A stretch of DNA of 64,000 nt from Paeniglutamicibacter gangotriensis Lz1y (lineage in GTDB: Bacteria; Actinomycetota; Actinomycetes; Actinomycetales; Micrococcaceae): positions 62,001 through 126,000 of the forward strand of contig NZ_AOCK01000003.1 of NCBI RefSeq assembly GCF_000348945.1, written 5' to 3'. The notes beneath the pieces are model-generated. The model worked only from the letters and a program-made list of their open reading frames with translations, did no database searches and was not told the origin of the DNA. Positions within the stretch are counted from its first letter, which is position 1. Each line of letters opens with the position of its first letter. The translations under genes were made by a program, and so were the position numbers. Below, one piece after another: positions 17,940 through 27,511 of this stretch.

Positions 17940-18087
17940 TGATTTTCCACGATGCAAAGTGGACCACAGACAAGTCTAGCGCGTTTCGGCAATCCGCGTA
18001 ACGTGCCGTGGAACACGTGGATCCGGTCTTTGACCCGCAACACCGAGCAGAAACACCCGGTTAATGCTGTAAGTGGTGAGACACGCA

Positions 18088-18130
18088 ACAGGCCGCCGTC
18101 CCCCGAGGATTCTGGGGGCCAGCGGCCTGT
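18088..18130 (-). terminator. Hairpin downstream of nusA
   Basis: ACAGGCCGC (18088-18096) pairs with GCGGCCTGT (18122-18130), with an inner CCCCC/GGGGG pairing. It begins 17 bases after the nusA stop, separating nusA/rimP from ylxR/infB. Likely partial termination, possibly responsive to NusA itself. Confidence 0.75.
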
Positions 18131-18146
18131 ATGAAAGTGCGAGGAT

Positions 18147-19121
18147 TTAGTCCTCGGCCACCGCATCGGAAATGATGTCGATGCGCCAGCCGGTGAGCTT
18201 GGCCGCCAGGCGGGCGTTCTGCCCTTCCTTGCCGATGGCCAGCGAGAGCTGGTAATCGGGGACCACCACGCGAGCCGAGCGGGTCGCCTCATCGGTGATG
18301 GTCACCGAGACCACGCGCGACGGAGACAGCGCCGCGGCGATGAACTTGGCCGGATCGTCGTTGTAGTCGACGATGTCGATCTTCTCCTCGCCCAGCTCGT
18401 TCATGACCGCGCGCACGCGCGAACCCATTTCACCGATGCAAGCGCCCTTGGCGTTAACCCCGGCAACATTGCCCTGCACGGCGATCTTGGTGCGGTGTCC
18501 GGCCTCGCGGGCCAGAGCAACGATTTCCACGGCGCCATCGGCGATCTCCGGGACCTCGAGCTCAAAGAGTCGACGAACCAGGTTCGGGTGCGAACGCGAC
18601 AAGGTCACCGCGGGGCCCTTGGGCCCGCGGGTCACATCCACCACGTAGCAGCGGATGCGGTTACCGTGGGTGTACTTCTCCCCCGGGACCTGCTCCGGTG
18701 GCGGCAGCAAGGCCTCGACGGTACCCAGGTTCACCTGGATCATGATCGGGTTGTTGCCCTGCTGGATCTGTCCGGAGACGATCTCACCGATCTTGTTCTT
18801 GAATTCGCCCACCACATTGTCATCCTCGGCGTCGCGCAGACGCTGCAGGATGATCTGGCGTGCGGTCGAGGCGGCAATGCGCCCGAAACCGGTCGGGGTG
18901 TCGTCGAACTCGCCCACGACGGTGCCGTCTTCCTCGGTCTCGGTGGCAAAGATCGTCACGTGGCCATTGCGGCGGTCGACCTCGGCACGTGCCTGCGGCA
19001 TCGCCCCGGGTGACTTCTGGTAGGCCAGGAGCAAGGCCTGCTCAATGGTGGGGATCAACACCTCGATGGGGATTTCGCGCTCTTTTTCGAGCATGCGCAG
19101 CGCGCTCATATCAATGTCCAA
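18147..19121 (-). CDS. nusA: Transcription termination/antitermination factor NusA
   Basis: Modulates RNA polymerase pausing, termination and rRNA antitermination. 324 residues: N-terminal polymerase-binding domain ([26 protein letters not shown]), an S1 domain ([11 protein letters not shown]) and two KH domains ([41 protein letters not shown]). No C-terminal acidic repeats, as usual in actinobacteria. The TTG start at 19121 is chosen because GGAGG sits six bases upstream and homologues begin MDIDMSALR; the ATG at 19109 is the alternative. One base separates it from rimP. Confidence 0.95.
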   Translation of the reverse strand: MDIDMSALRMLEKEREIPIEVLIPTIEQALLLAYQKSPGAMPQARAEVDRRNGHVTIFATETEEDGTVVGEFDDTPTGFGRIAASTARQIILQRLRDAEDDNVVGEFKNKIGEIVSGQIQQGNNPIMIQVNLGTVEALLPPPEQVPGEKYTHGNRIRCYVVDVTRGPKGPAVTLSRSHPNLVRRLFELEVPEIADGAVEIVALAREAGHRTKIAVQGNVAGVNAKGACIGEMGSRVRAVMNELGEEKIDIVDYNDDPAKFIAAALSPSRVVSVTITDEATRSARVVVPDYQLSLAIGKEGQNARLAAKLTGWRIDIISDAVAED

Positions 19122-19122
19122 C

Positions 19123-19698
19123 TCAGGCCTCCGCGTTTTCGTCGTCTTCGTCAAGTTCCAGCTCGGCCAATTCCGCCTGCTCGGCGCGGGAGAATTCCAC
19201 TTCTACGTGGCCGCGGCGGATGGAACCGAATTCCAGGGTGCGAGCTTCGCCGACCTTGGGTTTCATGCCCTTTTTTACGGTGATCTCCGGGATGATGGTG
19301 ATCCCTGCGTCGTCTACCTCGGTGAGGCGACCGGTGATGTTGTCCTCACCGATCAGGTTGACCTTCACCATGCGTCCGACATTGCGGCGCCAGTGGCGCG
19401 TCAGGGTCAGCGGCCGCGAGGTTCCCGGGGAGGAAACCTCCAGCTCGTAAGCATCGGAGGTGTCGTGCGGGTCCTTGTCCAGGGCCTCGGAAATCGAGCG
19501 GGAGACCTCGGCCACCTGATCGAGCACGATGCCCTCGGTGCCCTCGGCGACGTCGACAACCACGTGCACGATGCGTTGGTCCCCGACGCGGCGGACCTCG
19601 ACTTCTTCGAGCACCAATTGGTGGGAGGCGACGGTGGGCTCCAGTAGTTCGGTGAGGCGGGCTGCCTCGATCTGGGTATCTGCCGGGTTGCCGGTCAT
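19123..19698 (-). CDS. rimP: Ribosome maturation factor RimP
   Basis: Assists 30S assembly. 191 residues with the RimP features: [49 protein letters not shown] and [15 protein letters not shown]. The C-terminus is acidic. First gene of the rimP-nusA(-ylxR-infB-rbfA) cluster; divergent from the DUF4439 gene, so the promoter lies in 19699-19811. Confidence 0.93.
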   Translation of the reverse strand: MTGNPADTQIEAARLTELLEPTVASHQLVLEEVEVRRVGDQRIVHVVVDVAEGTEGIVLDQVAEVSRSISEALDKDPHDTSDAYELEVSSPGTSRPLTLTRHWRRNVGRMVKVNLIGEDNITGRLTEVDDAGITIIPEITVKKGMKPKVGEARTLEFGSIRRGHVEVEFSRAEQAELAELELDEDDENAEA

Positions 19699-19811
19699 AA
19701 AGGTCCTCCCACATTATTCGATGTTGTGAACACTAGGGTATCGACTTTTAGGCTCGGGCGTTTGCGTACCTTGCGCTTGCGATGCCATCGGCGGGGCACA
19801 TGGGATGATCT

Positions 19812-21074
19812 ATGGTGATGGCTCAGCACTCCCATGACCCCAGACCCCCCGTTTCCCCGACACCCCGCAGGTCCTTGGCCAAGCGCCGTTTCGCGGCCGT
19901 GGTGGCCATGTTCGTCGTAGCCGCAGGCACCCTCGGCACCGGGGTGTACCTGAATCGGGATTCCCCTACATGGCAACGAATTCTCGGCACCGAACCGGTG
20001 ATCGAGGTAGTCCCCACGGCCACCGACGAGCTGCCGGTGCTACTCGAGCAGATCGATCACACGCTGGAGTATCCGGACTCCTCCACCAGCAGGAAAACCA
20101 CCACCGCACTGGGTAGTGTCAGGGAGCTGGTAGCGGGGCATGTCGAATTACTCACACCCGGTGCCTTGCAGGCCCGGGCTGGCGCCGCGGCGCAGGCAGC
20201 CGAGAGCGCTCCGCCGCCTCCCCCGGCGGCGGTCCCGCCCCTGAAACCCGCCGAAGTGGCGATGGCCCTGGCCCGGTCCGGCAACGGGCTACTGGACCAG
20301 GGACTCACCGCACCCGAGCAGGAAGCCCGCAGACTCTCGGGTGCCGGAATCGACTTGGTGTTCGCTTCGCGCACGCTGCTTTCGGCCACCGGGGCCACGC
20401 AAGCTGAGCTCGATGAGCTCCCCACCCCCAGGCAGGTGCTTGTTTCAGGATCCTCGGAGGACGGCCCCAGCCCTTCCCCGACGGCTTCGGAAGATACAGA
20501 TGCTTCCGGGGCCTCCGACAGTGGACCCACAACCGGGCGCGCAGCGCAGGCCCTGATGCCAGACTTCGTGATTGCTTCCTGCCCGGTGACTGATTCAGGC
20601 ACGGTGGACAGCTCGGCCTCCGCCACACCATCCAGTGCAGCTAAGGACGTGGAAGCCTCGCCCGATTCAGGCGTGCTGCTCGGCGAGGTCATCGATGCTT
20701 CCTACCGACTGGGCTACGCCTACGACGTGGCCGGGGCACGGACCAGTGCGGGGTTGGGTGCCACGGCCCGAGAGCGCTCAACGCTCCTGGTGGACTTCGC
20801 GGCACTGCTCGAGCAGCAGTTTGATGCTGCACACGACTGCGAGCCATTGCGCCAACCCGCCTACCAGTTGCCGAAGGATGCGGCGGCCAACCCCATGGAT
20901 GCCGCACGCAGCGGCGAGGGGCAATTGGCCTTGTTGCTACGCGACGCCGGCGCGGCCCAAACCGGCCAAGCACGTGCGTACCTGTTTAATGCGGCCTGGA
21001 CCCAAGCCCTGCTGACCCGCCAGGTCACCGGAACCACACCGGATTTCACCCAACTCGAGGCAGCGGCGGGTTAG
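19812..21074 (+). CDS. DUF4439 domain protein, membrane-anchored
   Basis: A 420-residue exported or anchored protein. One hydrophobic segment near residues 28-46 (FAAVVAMFVVAAGTLGTGVYL) follows a basic N-terminus and acts as a signal anchor. The middle is Pro/Ser/Asp-rich. The C-terminal ~130 residues (LLGEVIDASYRLGYAYDVAG to FNAAWTQALL) resemble the ferritin-like DUF4439 domain found beside rimP in actinobacteria; function unknown. ATG 19812 or 19818 are equally plausible. Divergent from rimP. Confidence 0.75.
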   Translation: MVMAQHSHDPRPPVSPTPRRSLAKRRFAAVVAMFVVAAGTLGTGVYLNRDSPTWQRILGTEPVIEVVPTATDELPVLLEQIDHTLEYPDSSTSRKTTTALGSVRELVAGHVELLTPGALQARAGAAAQAAESAPPPPPAAVPPLKPAEVAMALARSGNGLLDQGLTAPEQEARRLSGAGIDLVFASRTLLSATGATQAELDELPTPRQVLVSGSSEDGPSPSPTASEDTDASGASDSGPTTGRAAQALMPDFVIASCPVTDSGTVDSSASATPSSAAKDVEASPDSGVLLGEVIDASYRLGYAYDVAGARTSAGLGATARERSTLLVDFAALLEQQFDAAHDCEPLRQPAYQLPKDAAANPMDAARSGEGQLALLLRDAGAAQTGQARAYLFNAAWTQALLTRQVTGTTPDFTQLEAAAG

Positions 21075-21127
21075 TCGGCAAGAGCTGATGGGGTAGGTTT
21101 CTGTGCCGACCCCGCGCCTCGGCCGGT

Positions 21128-21559
21128 TCAGGTCGCTTCGTTGTATTTCTTGTTGGAGTTGTTGACCGCCAAGTACCACGAGGCCCCCACGATCAAGTGG
21201 ATGACGGCGAGGCCGATACCGCTTGCGAGATCCGCTGCGTAGAGGATCGGGTTGATCAGCGAAACGACAACAACCGCCACTCCGATCCACTGGGCGATCC
21301 TGCAGAACCCTGGTGTGGCACGGCCGATCCAGAACGTGATGAGCCCGAGGATGGCGAAGGGAAGCACCGTGAAGCGGACAATCTCCATCACGGTCAGCTG
21401 CTGGAACAGTCCCCCGCTGAATTGCATGCTGGCCCCGGCGGCCTCACTGACAAAGAACACAAAGATGCTGGAGATCATCGCACCAAATGCCGCGATCAGC
21501 ACCTGGACGTAATTGAACGGCATCTTGAACTTTTTGTATTGCTGTACTTGGGCGCTCAT
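21128..21559 (-). CDS. Four-TM membrane protein, DUF6069-like
   Basis: 143 residues with four hydrophobic segments: VQVLIAAFGAMISSIFVFFV, VLPFAILGLITFWIG, IGVAVVVVSLINPILYA and GLAVIHLIVGASWYLAV. The pattern resembles DUF6069 proteins of actinobacteria; no function known. ATG 21559 follows GAGGAGATG. Downstream of the next small membrane gene but separated by about 180 bp. Confidence 0.65.
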   Translation of the reverse strand: MSAQVQQYKKFKMPFNYVQVLIAAFGAMISSIFVFFVSEAAGASMQFSGGLFQQLTVMEIVRFTVLPFAILGLITFWIGRATPGFCRIAQWIGVAVVVVSLINPILYAADLASGIGLAVIHLIVGASWYLAVNNSNKKYNEAT

Positions 21560-21737
21560 TGCTGAACATCTCCTCGACGACTTGTTCGCTTGACCCCCCA
21601 ATTTTTACTGTACGCCCGTTTGTTTCGATTGTTCCCGCAGGTGATTGGTGCTTATCGGCGCACGGCCGAGAGTTGCGTTCAAAGTCTCCCAGTACACGCC
21701 CAGCTGCATTCCGCGCTCAGCTCCTCAACAGCACTTG

Positions 21738-22190
21738 CTAATGACGGTCTTGGCCGAAGCGATACTGTCGGATCCCCGCCACTACCAGCGAAGCGGCCAA
21801 AGGAACCAATGCCCAGAGCCACGTACCGGGAAGGAACTCGAACGGGTCCTCGAGTTCGGACATGGCGTTGCCGGGCATATAGAGCAAGGCCGCGAGCGGC
21901 GCGGAAAGCGCCCATCCGAGCAACGCCCCCAAGGCGGCGCCGCGAGTCGACCAATTCTTTAGGGGCAGTCGGGCAAGTAATGGTGCGGTCGCGAAAGCGA
22001 CCACAAAAACGGGAATCGACGCATACACCACAAAGATTGCGTGAAATACGGCTCCGGAGAGCATGATCCCTGCGGTGATCAACAGGGTAAGAAACACACT
22101 CAATCCGAGGGTGACCATGGCTTTGTCATCCTGCACGGACGGCCGGGAATCATCTTCGTGAACCACGGTGGACGTTTGTTCAAACCTCAT
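21738..22190 (-). CDS. Small membrane protein, 150 aa
   Basis: Unrecognised. A polar N-terminus of about 25 residues is followed by four hydrophobic segments, including LGLSVFLTLLITAGIMLSGAVF, FVVYASIPVFVVAFATAPLL and LWALVPLAASLVVAGI. ATG 22190 follows GGAGCAGCAG. Similar in size and topology to the neighbouring gene, but I see no clear sequence similarity between them. Confidence 0.6.
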   Translation of the reverse strand: MRFEQTSTVVHEDDSRPSVQDDKAMVTLGLSVFLTLLITAGIMLSGAVFHAIFVVYASIPVFVVAFATAPLLARLPLKNWSTRGAALGALLGWALSAPLAALLYMPGNAMSELEDPFEFLPGTWLWALVPLAASLVVAGIRQYRFGQDRH

Positions 22191-22377
22191 CTGCTGCTCC
22201 CGGTGTCTGGTCGTGCCTCATTCAAGCCTTGACGTCCAGCTTACGTGGAGCTCGCGGCAAGGACTTTGCCCTGATACCTCCCCGAAACCAAAGTGTCTGT
22301 GGCTGGGGCTACTCTCGCCCATAGGAGCCGTCGGGGATTCGGGTGGTTCCAATTCGAAACCGTCATTAGGGGGAACC

Positions 22378-23358
22378 ATGTCTGTTCGTTTCAATCCACC
22401 ACCGCTCTGGTTGCAGCACCTTCCGGCAAATTTCCGACCCACGCCGTCATGGGTTCCGGATGCGGCATGGGGCGCCCCTCCTGCAGGCTGGCCCATGTGG
22501 GTCAACCTCTCCGATGGCCACCCGGCGAACCCGCCGGCGGAGTATTCCGCCAATCCCTATTTATATATGTCCGTGATGCCCGGTGCGGTCCCAGCAGGTG
22601 CAACTCCTCCGTCCGGCTCCGGCCCCACTGGTCCCAATTTTGCGAGCTTCGAGACTTCCGAGGCCGGAGCCCAAAACCTGAAGAAGAAGATGTCCCGCGG
22701 CAAGAAGATCGGTATTGGGGTCGTCGGCCTTGTGGTCCTCTCGATCATCGTGGGTTCCTGCGGCGGCAGCGACGAACAGCCCTCTTCAACACCGGAGCCC
22801 ACGGAATCGGCAATTGCTTCGCCGAGTGAAGCCCAAGCCGCCGAGGTCATCGTCGCGTCGCCGGAGGATGAAGCCAGTGCCAAGGCCGAAGCTGAGGCCA
22901 ATACCAAGGCCCAGGAAGAAGCGGAAGCCAGCGCCGAAGCAGAGGAAGAAGCTAGCGCCAAGGCTGAGGCCGAAGCCAAGGCGGAGGAAGAGGCGAAGGC
23001 CAAGTCCGAAGCCGAGGCCAGCGCCAAAGCGGAGGCGGAAGCCAGTGCTAAGGCCGAGGCGGAAGCAGGAACGGTCAGCCAGCAAAATGCGTTGCGGGCC
23101 GCGGAGAACTACCTCGGATTCATGCCATTTTCGCGTACAGGGCTGATCAAGCAACTGGCATTCGAAGATTACTCCAAGAAAGATGCGACGTGGGCCGTGG
23201 ATCGCGTGGACGCGGACTGGAATGAGCAGGCCGCCAAGTCCGCCGAAAACTATTTGGACACGATGTCCTTTTCGCGCAAGGGATTGGTCGACCAGCTAAT
23301 TTTTGAGGGGTACACCCGGAAGCAGGCAGAGCACGGGGTGAGCAAGACGGGTCTGTAG
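22378..23358 (+). CDS. Ltp-repeat surface protein with Ala/Glu/Lys stalk
   Basis: 326 residues. The N-terminal ~100 residues are Pro/Trp-rich (FNPPPLW, PTPSWVPDAAW, PPAGWPMW), a motif set seen ahead of membrane anchors in actinobacterial surface proteins. One membrane helix lies at about 111-128 (IGIGVVGLVVLSIIVGSCGG). Then comes a ~90-residue Ala/Glu/Lys stalk of probable coiled coil. The C-terminus has two Ltp-type repeats (about 236-282 and 283-326) sharing AENYL..M.FSR.GL..QL.FE.Y. Ltp repeats occur in host and phage surface lipoproteins; the phage version blocks DNA injection. ATG 22378 follows AGGGGG. Confidence 0.85.
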   Translation: MSVRFNPPPLWLQHLPANFRPTPSWVPDAAWGAPPAGWPMWVNLSDGHPANPPAEYSANPYLYMSVMPGAVPAGATPPSGSGPTGPNFASFETSEAGAQNLKKKMSRGKKIGIGVVGLVVLSIIVGSCGGSDEQPSSTPEPTESAIASPSEAQAAEVIVASPEDEASAKAEAEANTKAQEEAEASAEAEEEASAKAEAEAKAEEEAKAKSEAEASAKAEAEASAKAEAEAGTVSQQNALRAAENYLGFMPFSRTGLIKQLAFEDYSKKDATWAVDRVDADWNEQAAKSAENYLDTMSFSRKGLVDQLIFEGYTRKQAEHGVSKTGL

Positions 23359-23412
23359 CACTCAATCTATCCGCAAGGCTCCCAGAGAGCTGCGATTCCA
23401 GAGATAGCCCAA

Positions 23413-23461
23413 TAAACAGCTTCGCCTGTCATGCCGAGTCGGCATGACAGGCGAAGCTGTT
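23413..23461. terminator. Very strong bidirectional terminator
   Basis: Perfect 23-bp inverted repeat (23413-23435 and 23439-23461) with loop AGT, flanked by A and T runs. It serves the convergent Ltp gene and TSUP gene. Confidence 0.93.
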
Positions 23462-23524
23462 TAGGTTCTGGCTCAAGGGATTAGGTGGACGCCGCGTCGT
23501 TCGCGGCGCGCATCCGTGGAGCAG

Positions 23525-24340
23525 TTAGGAAGCAGGGAACAGCACGTCGTAGCCCAGCTTGAGGATCAGCGCGCCCACCACAGACAGAAACACGATCCGG
23601 ATGAACTTGCTGCCCTTGCTCACCGCCATCCGTGCCCCCAGATATCCGCCGGCCATGTTGGCGGCGCCCAGGACTAACCCGATCCCCCAGAGCAGGTGAC
23701 CGGTGGGCAAGAAGAAGGCCAGAGCTCCGAGGTTGGTGGCCATGTTCACGATCTTGGCCTTGGCGCTGGCTGCCAAGAAGTTGTAGCCCATGAACGCGAC
23801 CATCGCGATGATCAGGAACGATCCGGTACCCGGGCCGATGAGTCCGTCGTAGCCGCCAATGACCAGTCCGATGACACCGGCCACCGCGTAATGCTGCCGG
23901 CCGGTGTATCGCAGCTGCGTTAGCTCCCCCGCGGTGGGCTTAAAAAGCGTGAATAGGCCCACCGCCACCAACGCGGCAATGATGATCGGCTTGATGAGAT
24001 TCTCAGGTAGCAGCGTGGCCAGGATCGCTCCGCCGAAGGAACCAGCCAGGGCAATACACGCCATCGGGATGGCCGTGCGTAAATCCGGTTGGGCGCGCCG
24101 GTAGTAGGTCACCGCCGAGGTGGTGGTGCCAAAGACGGACCCCAGCTTGTTGGTGGCCAGGGCCTGTACCGGGGAGATGCCCGGCACCAGCAGTAGAGCA
24201 GGTAGTTGTAGTAGTCCCCCGCCACCGACCACCGCGTCGACCCACCCGGCAGCAAAGCCAGCAACAATGATCAAGATCAGGGTTCCGGTCTGCAATCCTT
24301 GCAGACCGGAACCCTCAAGCAGGCTTGTCGCCTCGATCAT
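23525..24340 (-). CDS. TSUP (TauE/SafE) family membrane permease
   Basis: A 271-residue transporter with about eight membrane helices. The family exports sulfite, sulfoacetate or other organic anions. Characteristic motifs: GFAAGWVDAVVGGGGLLQLPAL and, in the second half, GGYDGLIGPGTGSFL. It starts three bases after the proS stop, so it is co-transcribed with proS, though no functional tie is evident. Confidence 0.88.
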   Translation of the reverse strand: MIEATSLLEGSGLQGLQTGTLILIIVAGFAAGWVDAVVGGGGLLQLPALLLVPGISPVQALATNKLGSVFGTTTSAVTYYRRAQPDLRTAIPMACIALAGSFGGAILATLLPENLIKPIIIAALVAVGLFTLFKPTAGELTQLRYTGRQHYAVAGVIGLVIGGYDGLIGPGTGSFLIIAMVAFMGYNFLAASAKAKIVNMATNLGALAFFLPTGHLLWGIGLVLGAANMAGGYLGARMAVSKGSKFIRIVFLSVVGALILKLGYDVLFPAS

Positions 24341-24343
24341 GAA

Positions 24344-26143
24344 CTAGGCCTTGGCGAGGGCGATCAGTTCCGCGACGACCTCGTCAACGGCAATATCGGT
24401 ACGCGTGCCGGTGGCACGGTCCTTGACCTCTACGACACCGTCGGCCAAGCCGCGGCCGATGACCACGATGGTCGGTACGCCGATGAGCTCCGCGTCGGAG
24501 AACTTCACGCCGGCCGAAACCTTGGGACGGTCATCGTAGATGACCTCGACGCCCGCGGCATCCAGCTCGTCGGCGATCTTCTGTGCTGCTTCGAAGAGTT
24601 CGACCTGCTTGCCGGTGACCACCAGGTGCACGTCGGCCGGGGCCACGTTGCGTGGCCAGACCAAGCCGTTTTCGTCGTGGTTGGATTCGGCCAGGGCGGC
24701 CACCGCACGGGTGACGCCCACGCCGTAGGAGCCCATGGTGACGATCTTGAGCTTCCCGTTTTGGTCAAGGACCTTCAAGTCCAAGGCCTCGGCGTACTTG
24801 CGGCCGAGCTGGAAGATGTGGCCCATCTCGATGCCGCGGGCGGTTTCCAGCGGACCGGATCCATCCGGTGCTGGGTCCCCTGCGTGGACCTCGACGCACT
24901 CGATGGTGCCGTCCGTCGTGAAGTCGCGCTCGGCGACCAGCCCAAAGACGTGCTGGCCCGGTGCATTGGCGCCGGTGACCCAGGAGGTGCCGGCAACTAC
25001 GCGCGGGTCCACCAGGTAAAGGATCTTGGAGGATCCTTCCAGGCCCAGGACCGCGTCATCGGTCCCGAGTGCCGGGCCGATGTAGCCCTTGATGAGCGTG
25101 GGGTGCTTCTTCAGGTCGTCTTCGGTCGCTGCCTCAAGTTCGACCTCGCCACCGGTTTCCAGGTGTGAGGAGATGTTGGCTTCGACGCGCTTGAGGTCGA
25201 CGTTGCGATCCCCCGGCAGGCCGATGGCCACCAGCCGGCGTTCGCCGGTGGGCATCTTGGCCGCCAACACCACGTTCTTCAGGGTGTCTGCCGCGGTCCA
25301 GGGGTTGCCGGTGCGCGGGGCGACCTCGTTGGCGCACTCCACCAGGGTTTCGATGGTCGGGGTATCGGGGGTGTCCTTGACCTCGAAGGCAGGAGCATCG
25401 GTGTAATCGATGGCCTCCGGCACGATGGTGGTCACTGCCTCGACGTTTGCTGCGTAGCCGCCGGCCGAGCGCACGAAGGTGTCCTCGCCAACCGGGGTCG
25501 GGTGCAGGAATTCCTCGGACTTGGACCCGCCCATGGCACCTGCGGTGGCGAACACCGGAAGGATCTCCAGACCCAAGCGCGCGAAGATCTTCAGGTAGGC
25601 GGCGCGGTGCGCCTGGTAGGCCTCTTCGAGGCCCTCGTCGTCGATGTTGAAGGAGTAGGAGTCCTTCATGATGAACTCTCGTCCACGCAGCAGGCCCGCG
25701 CGCGGACGTGCCTCATCGCGGTACTTGTTCTGGATCTGGTACAGGTAGGCCGGCAGATCCTTGTAGGAGCTGTAGAGGTCCTTGACCAGGAGGGTGAACA
25801 TTTCCTCGTGGGTGGGGGCCAGCAGGTAGTCGGCACCCTTGCGGTCCTGCAGGCGGAAGAGGCCTTCGCCGTATTCGGTCCAGCGTCCGGTGGTTTCGTA
25901 AGGTTCGCGCGGCAACAGGGCCGGGAAGTGGACTTCCTGGGCGCCGATGGCGTTCATTTCCTCGCGGATGATGGCTTCCACCTTGCCCAACACGCGCAGG
26001 CCCAGCGGCAGCCAGGTGTAGATCCCGGGTGCGGCACGGCGGATATACCCGGCGCGGACCAGCAGCTTGTGGCTGGCAACCTCCGCATCAACCGGATCTT
26101 CGCGCAGCGTGCGCAGGAACAGTGTGGAGAGCTTGAGGACCAC
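24344..26143 (-). CDS. proS: Prolyl-tRNA synthetase
   Basis: Class II aminoacyl-tRNA synthetase charging tRNA-Pro. 599 residues, bacterial type with an editing insertion between motifs 2 and 3. Motif 2 region: [31 protein letters not shown]; motif 3: [16 protein letters not shown]. The C-terminal anticodon-binding domain begins near [10 protein letters not shown]. Start is GTG 26143 with GGAAAG five bases upstream; the frame continues to 26182 without a better start. Operon with the TSUP gene. Confidence 0.95.
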   Translation of the reverse strand: MVLKLSTLFLRTLREDPVDAEVASHKLLVRAGYIRRAAPGIYTWLPLGLRVLGKVEAIIREEMNAIGAQEVHFPALLPREPYETTGRWTEYGEGLFRLQDRKGADYLLAPTHEEMFTLLVKDLYSSYKDLPAYLYQIQNKYRDEARPRAGLLRGREFIMKDSYSFNIDDEGLEEAYQAHRAAYLKIFARLGLEILPVFATAGAMGGSKSEEFLHPTPVGEDTFVRSAGGYAANVEAVTTIVPEAIDYTDAPAFEVKDTPDTPTIETLVECANEVAPRTGNPWTAADTLKNVVLAAKMPTGERRLVAIGLPGDRNVDLKRVEANISSHLETGGEVELEAATEDDLKKHPTLIKGYIGPALGTDDAVLGLEGSSKILYLVDPRVVAGTSWVTGANAPGQHVFGLVAERDFTTDGTIECVEVHAGDPAPDGSGPLETARGIEMGHIFQLGRKYAEALDLKVLDQNGKLKIVTMGSYGVGVTRAVAALAESNHDENGLVWPRNVAPADVHLVVTGKQVELFEAAQKIADELDAAGVEVIYDDRPKVSAGVKFSDAELIGVPTIVVIGRGLADGVVEVKDRATGTRTDIAVDEVVAELIALAKA

Positions 26144-26635
26144 GCTAACTTTCCATTTCCGCGGCCTGTTGCCAGACCACAACTTAGTGGTGGGAGTGCA
26201 AATCTAAGGTGCCCCTGGCGGGTGTCGCCGCGGGCGTGGGCCGGTGGAGGCCCGGCTCCTTGCCCAAGGGATGGTGCGGGCCGCGGCCATGCCAGCAAAA
26301 GCCGGTGGTCCGGGCGCCACAAGGCACTTGTTACATCTTACGTCGCCAGCAAGCCGCCACCCGGACACCGTGGCCCCTTCCGCATTCCTGTGGCACCTAG
26401 CCACCAGCACGATCCGGGTTTATCCCCGGAACCTCAAAGGGGCCGAAAAAACCTCTGTGCTCCCCCTGTTGGGTGGAGCACAGAGGTTTTCCGCCCCGAG
26501 AGTCGGCGTTGGGGCTGAGCACGTTGATACCGGCGGTGTCTCTTCCGTGGGTGCCGTTCTGAGTTAGCTTTTGGAGGGTTTGCTACCCACGGTTCATGAG
26601 TCCTCGTCGGAGCCGACGGAAAAAGCGGCCAGTGG
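26144..26635. other. Intergenic stretch upstream of proS, no gene seen
   Basis: 492 bp. The right part holds the terminator at 26448-26490. The left part must carry the proS promoter. Short frames here have no recognisable motif. Confidence 0.6.
26448..26490 (-). terminator. Terminator of the lipoprotein genes
   Basis: AAAACCTCTGTGCTCC (26448-26463) pairs with GGAGCACAGAGGTTTT (26475-26490), with further C/G pairing in the loop. It lies 146 bases after the lipoprotein stop at 26636 and ends in A/T runs on both strands. Confidence 0.85.
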
Positions 26636-27343
26636 CTAGGCGCTTGCCTTGGCCACCATTTCAAGCACGTTCTCAGCCTTTTGGTTCGCTTCGGCGAGGT
26701 CCTTCTTCGGATCTTTACCGCCCAGGACAGTCACCACGATGGCGGTGGAGCCTTCCAGAGCATTGACCGACACCGTCGTCACCGTGGTCTCTTTCGAGAC
26801 CGTGGTGGACTGGATCGCCGAGGTCTTCTCCGCCGAGGTAGTCGCTTCCAGCCCCTTCATCTTCATCGTTGTCTCCTGCCCCTGCAGGCTGAAGGAGAAC
26901 TCGGAACAGTCCTTGAGGATGTCATCGGCCTGCGCAAAGTTGGCCTCCGCATCTACGGAGTCGGAGAAGGAGGCAACCTGCACTTGGAGCCCCTCCAGCG
27001 CTGTAGCCCCGGGCAGTCCCACGGAGACCACGTTCATCTTTTCCAGTTCCGCACCCAGGTCACTGGTGGCGAAGTTCGAGCAGGTCTCAGGAGTAACCTT
27101 GATCGCCTTGCGTACTTGCTCGGCTGCAGGGAGCTGAGCCTTGAGCGCATCGTTGTCCATGATGACGGCTTGTTCGTTGTCCCCGGCAATTTGTTTGGCG
27201 ATATCGGCCAGGGTCTGGGTATCCAGCTGATCCGAGGAAGCAGCGGCGGAAGTGCCGGCTGCAGCATCAGGGGCAGAATCAGAACAACCAGCCAGCAACA
27301 GTGCGGCGGTCAGCGGGAGCAAGAACAGGGCGCGTTTCTTCAC
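26636..27343 (-). CDS. Lipoprotein, PknH-sensor-like, paralogue 1
   Basis: 235 residues. A signal peptide with lipobox LLAGC (Cys20) directs lipid anchoring. The rest resembles its neighbour at 27512: both have QLP.AE, a conserved Cys after VTPETC/VVPATC, a second Cys after LKDC/LDESC, LEATTSAEKTSAIQ versus LEATSSAAYTSVSM, and a final V-T-V-T strand and acidic helix. Two Cys in this arrangement recall the extracellular sensor domain of PknH-type kinases. Ligand unknown. Closed by the terminator at 26448. Confidence 0.75.
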   Translation of the reverse strand: MKKRALFLLPLTAALLLAGCSDSAPDAAAGTSAAASSDQLDTQTLADIAKQIAGDNEQAVIMDNDALKAQLPAAEQVRKAIKVTPETCSNFATSDLGAELEKMNVVSVGLPGATALEGLQVQVASFSDSVDAEANFAQADDILKDCSEFSFSLQGQETTMKMKGLEATTSAEKTSAIQSTTVSKETTVTTVSVNALEGSTAIVVTVLGGKDPKKDLAEANQKAENVLEMVAKASA

Positions 27344-27511
27344 GGGGAATCCTCAAAGTGGCTCATGGGCGTACGGGCATGGATGCGGCGCCGGGCGCTG
27401 CAGCCCAAACGACAAGCCTAGAAGAACGCTACCCGGGCCACCGAACCGGCGGGCTGGCCCCGGCGAGTCGCGATACATAAACCCGGCGGCAGACTACGCC
27501 AGGCAGGGAAG

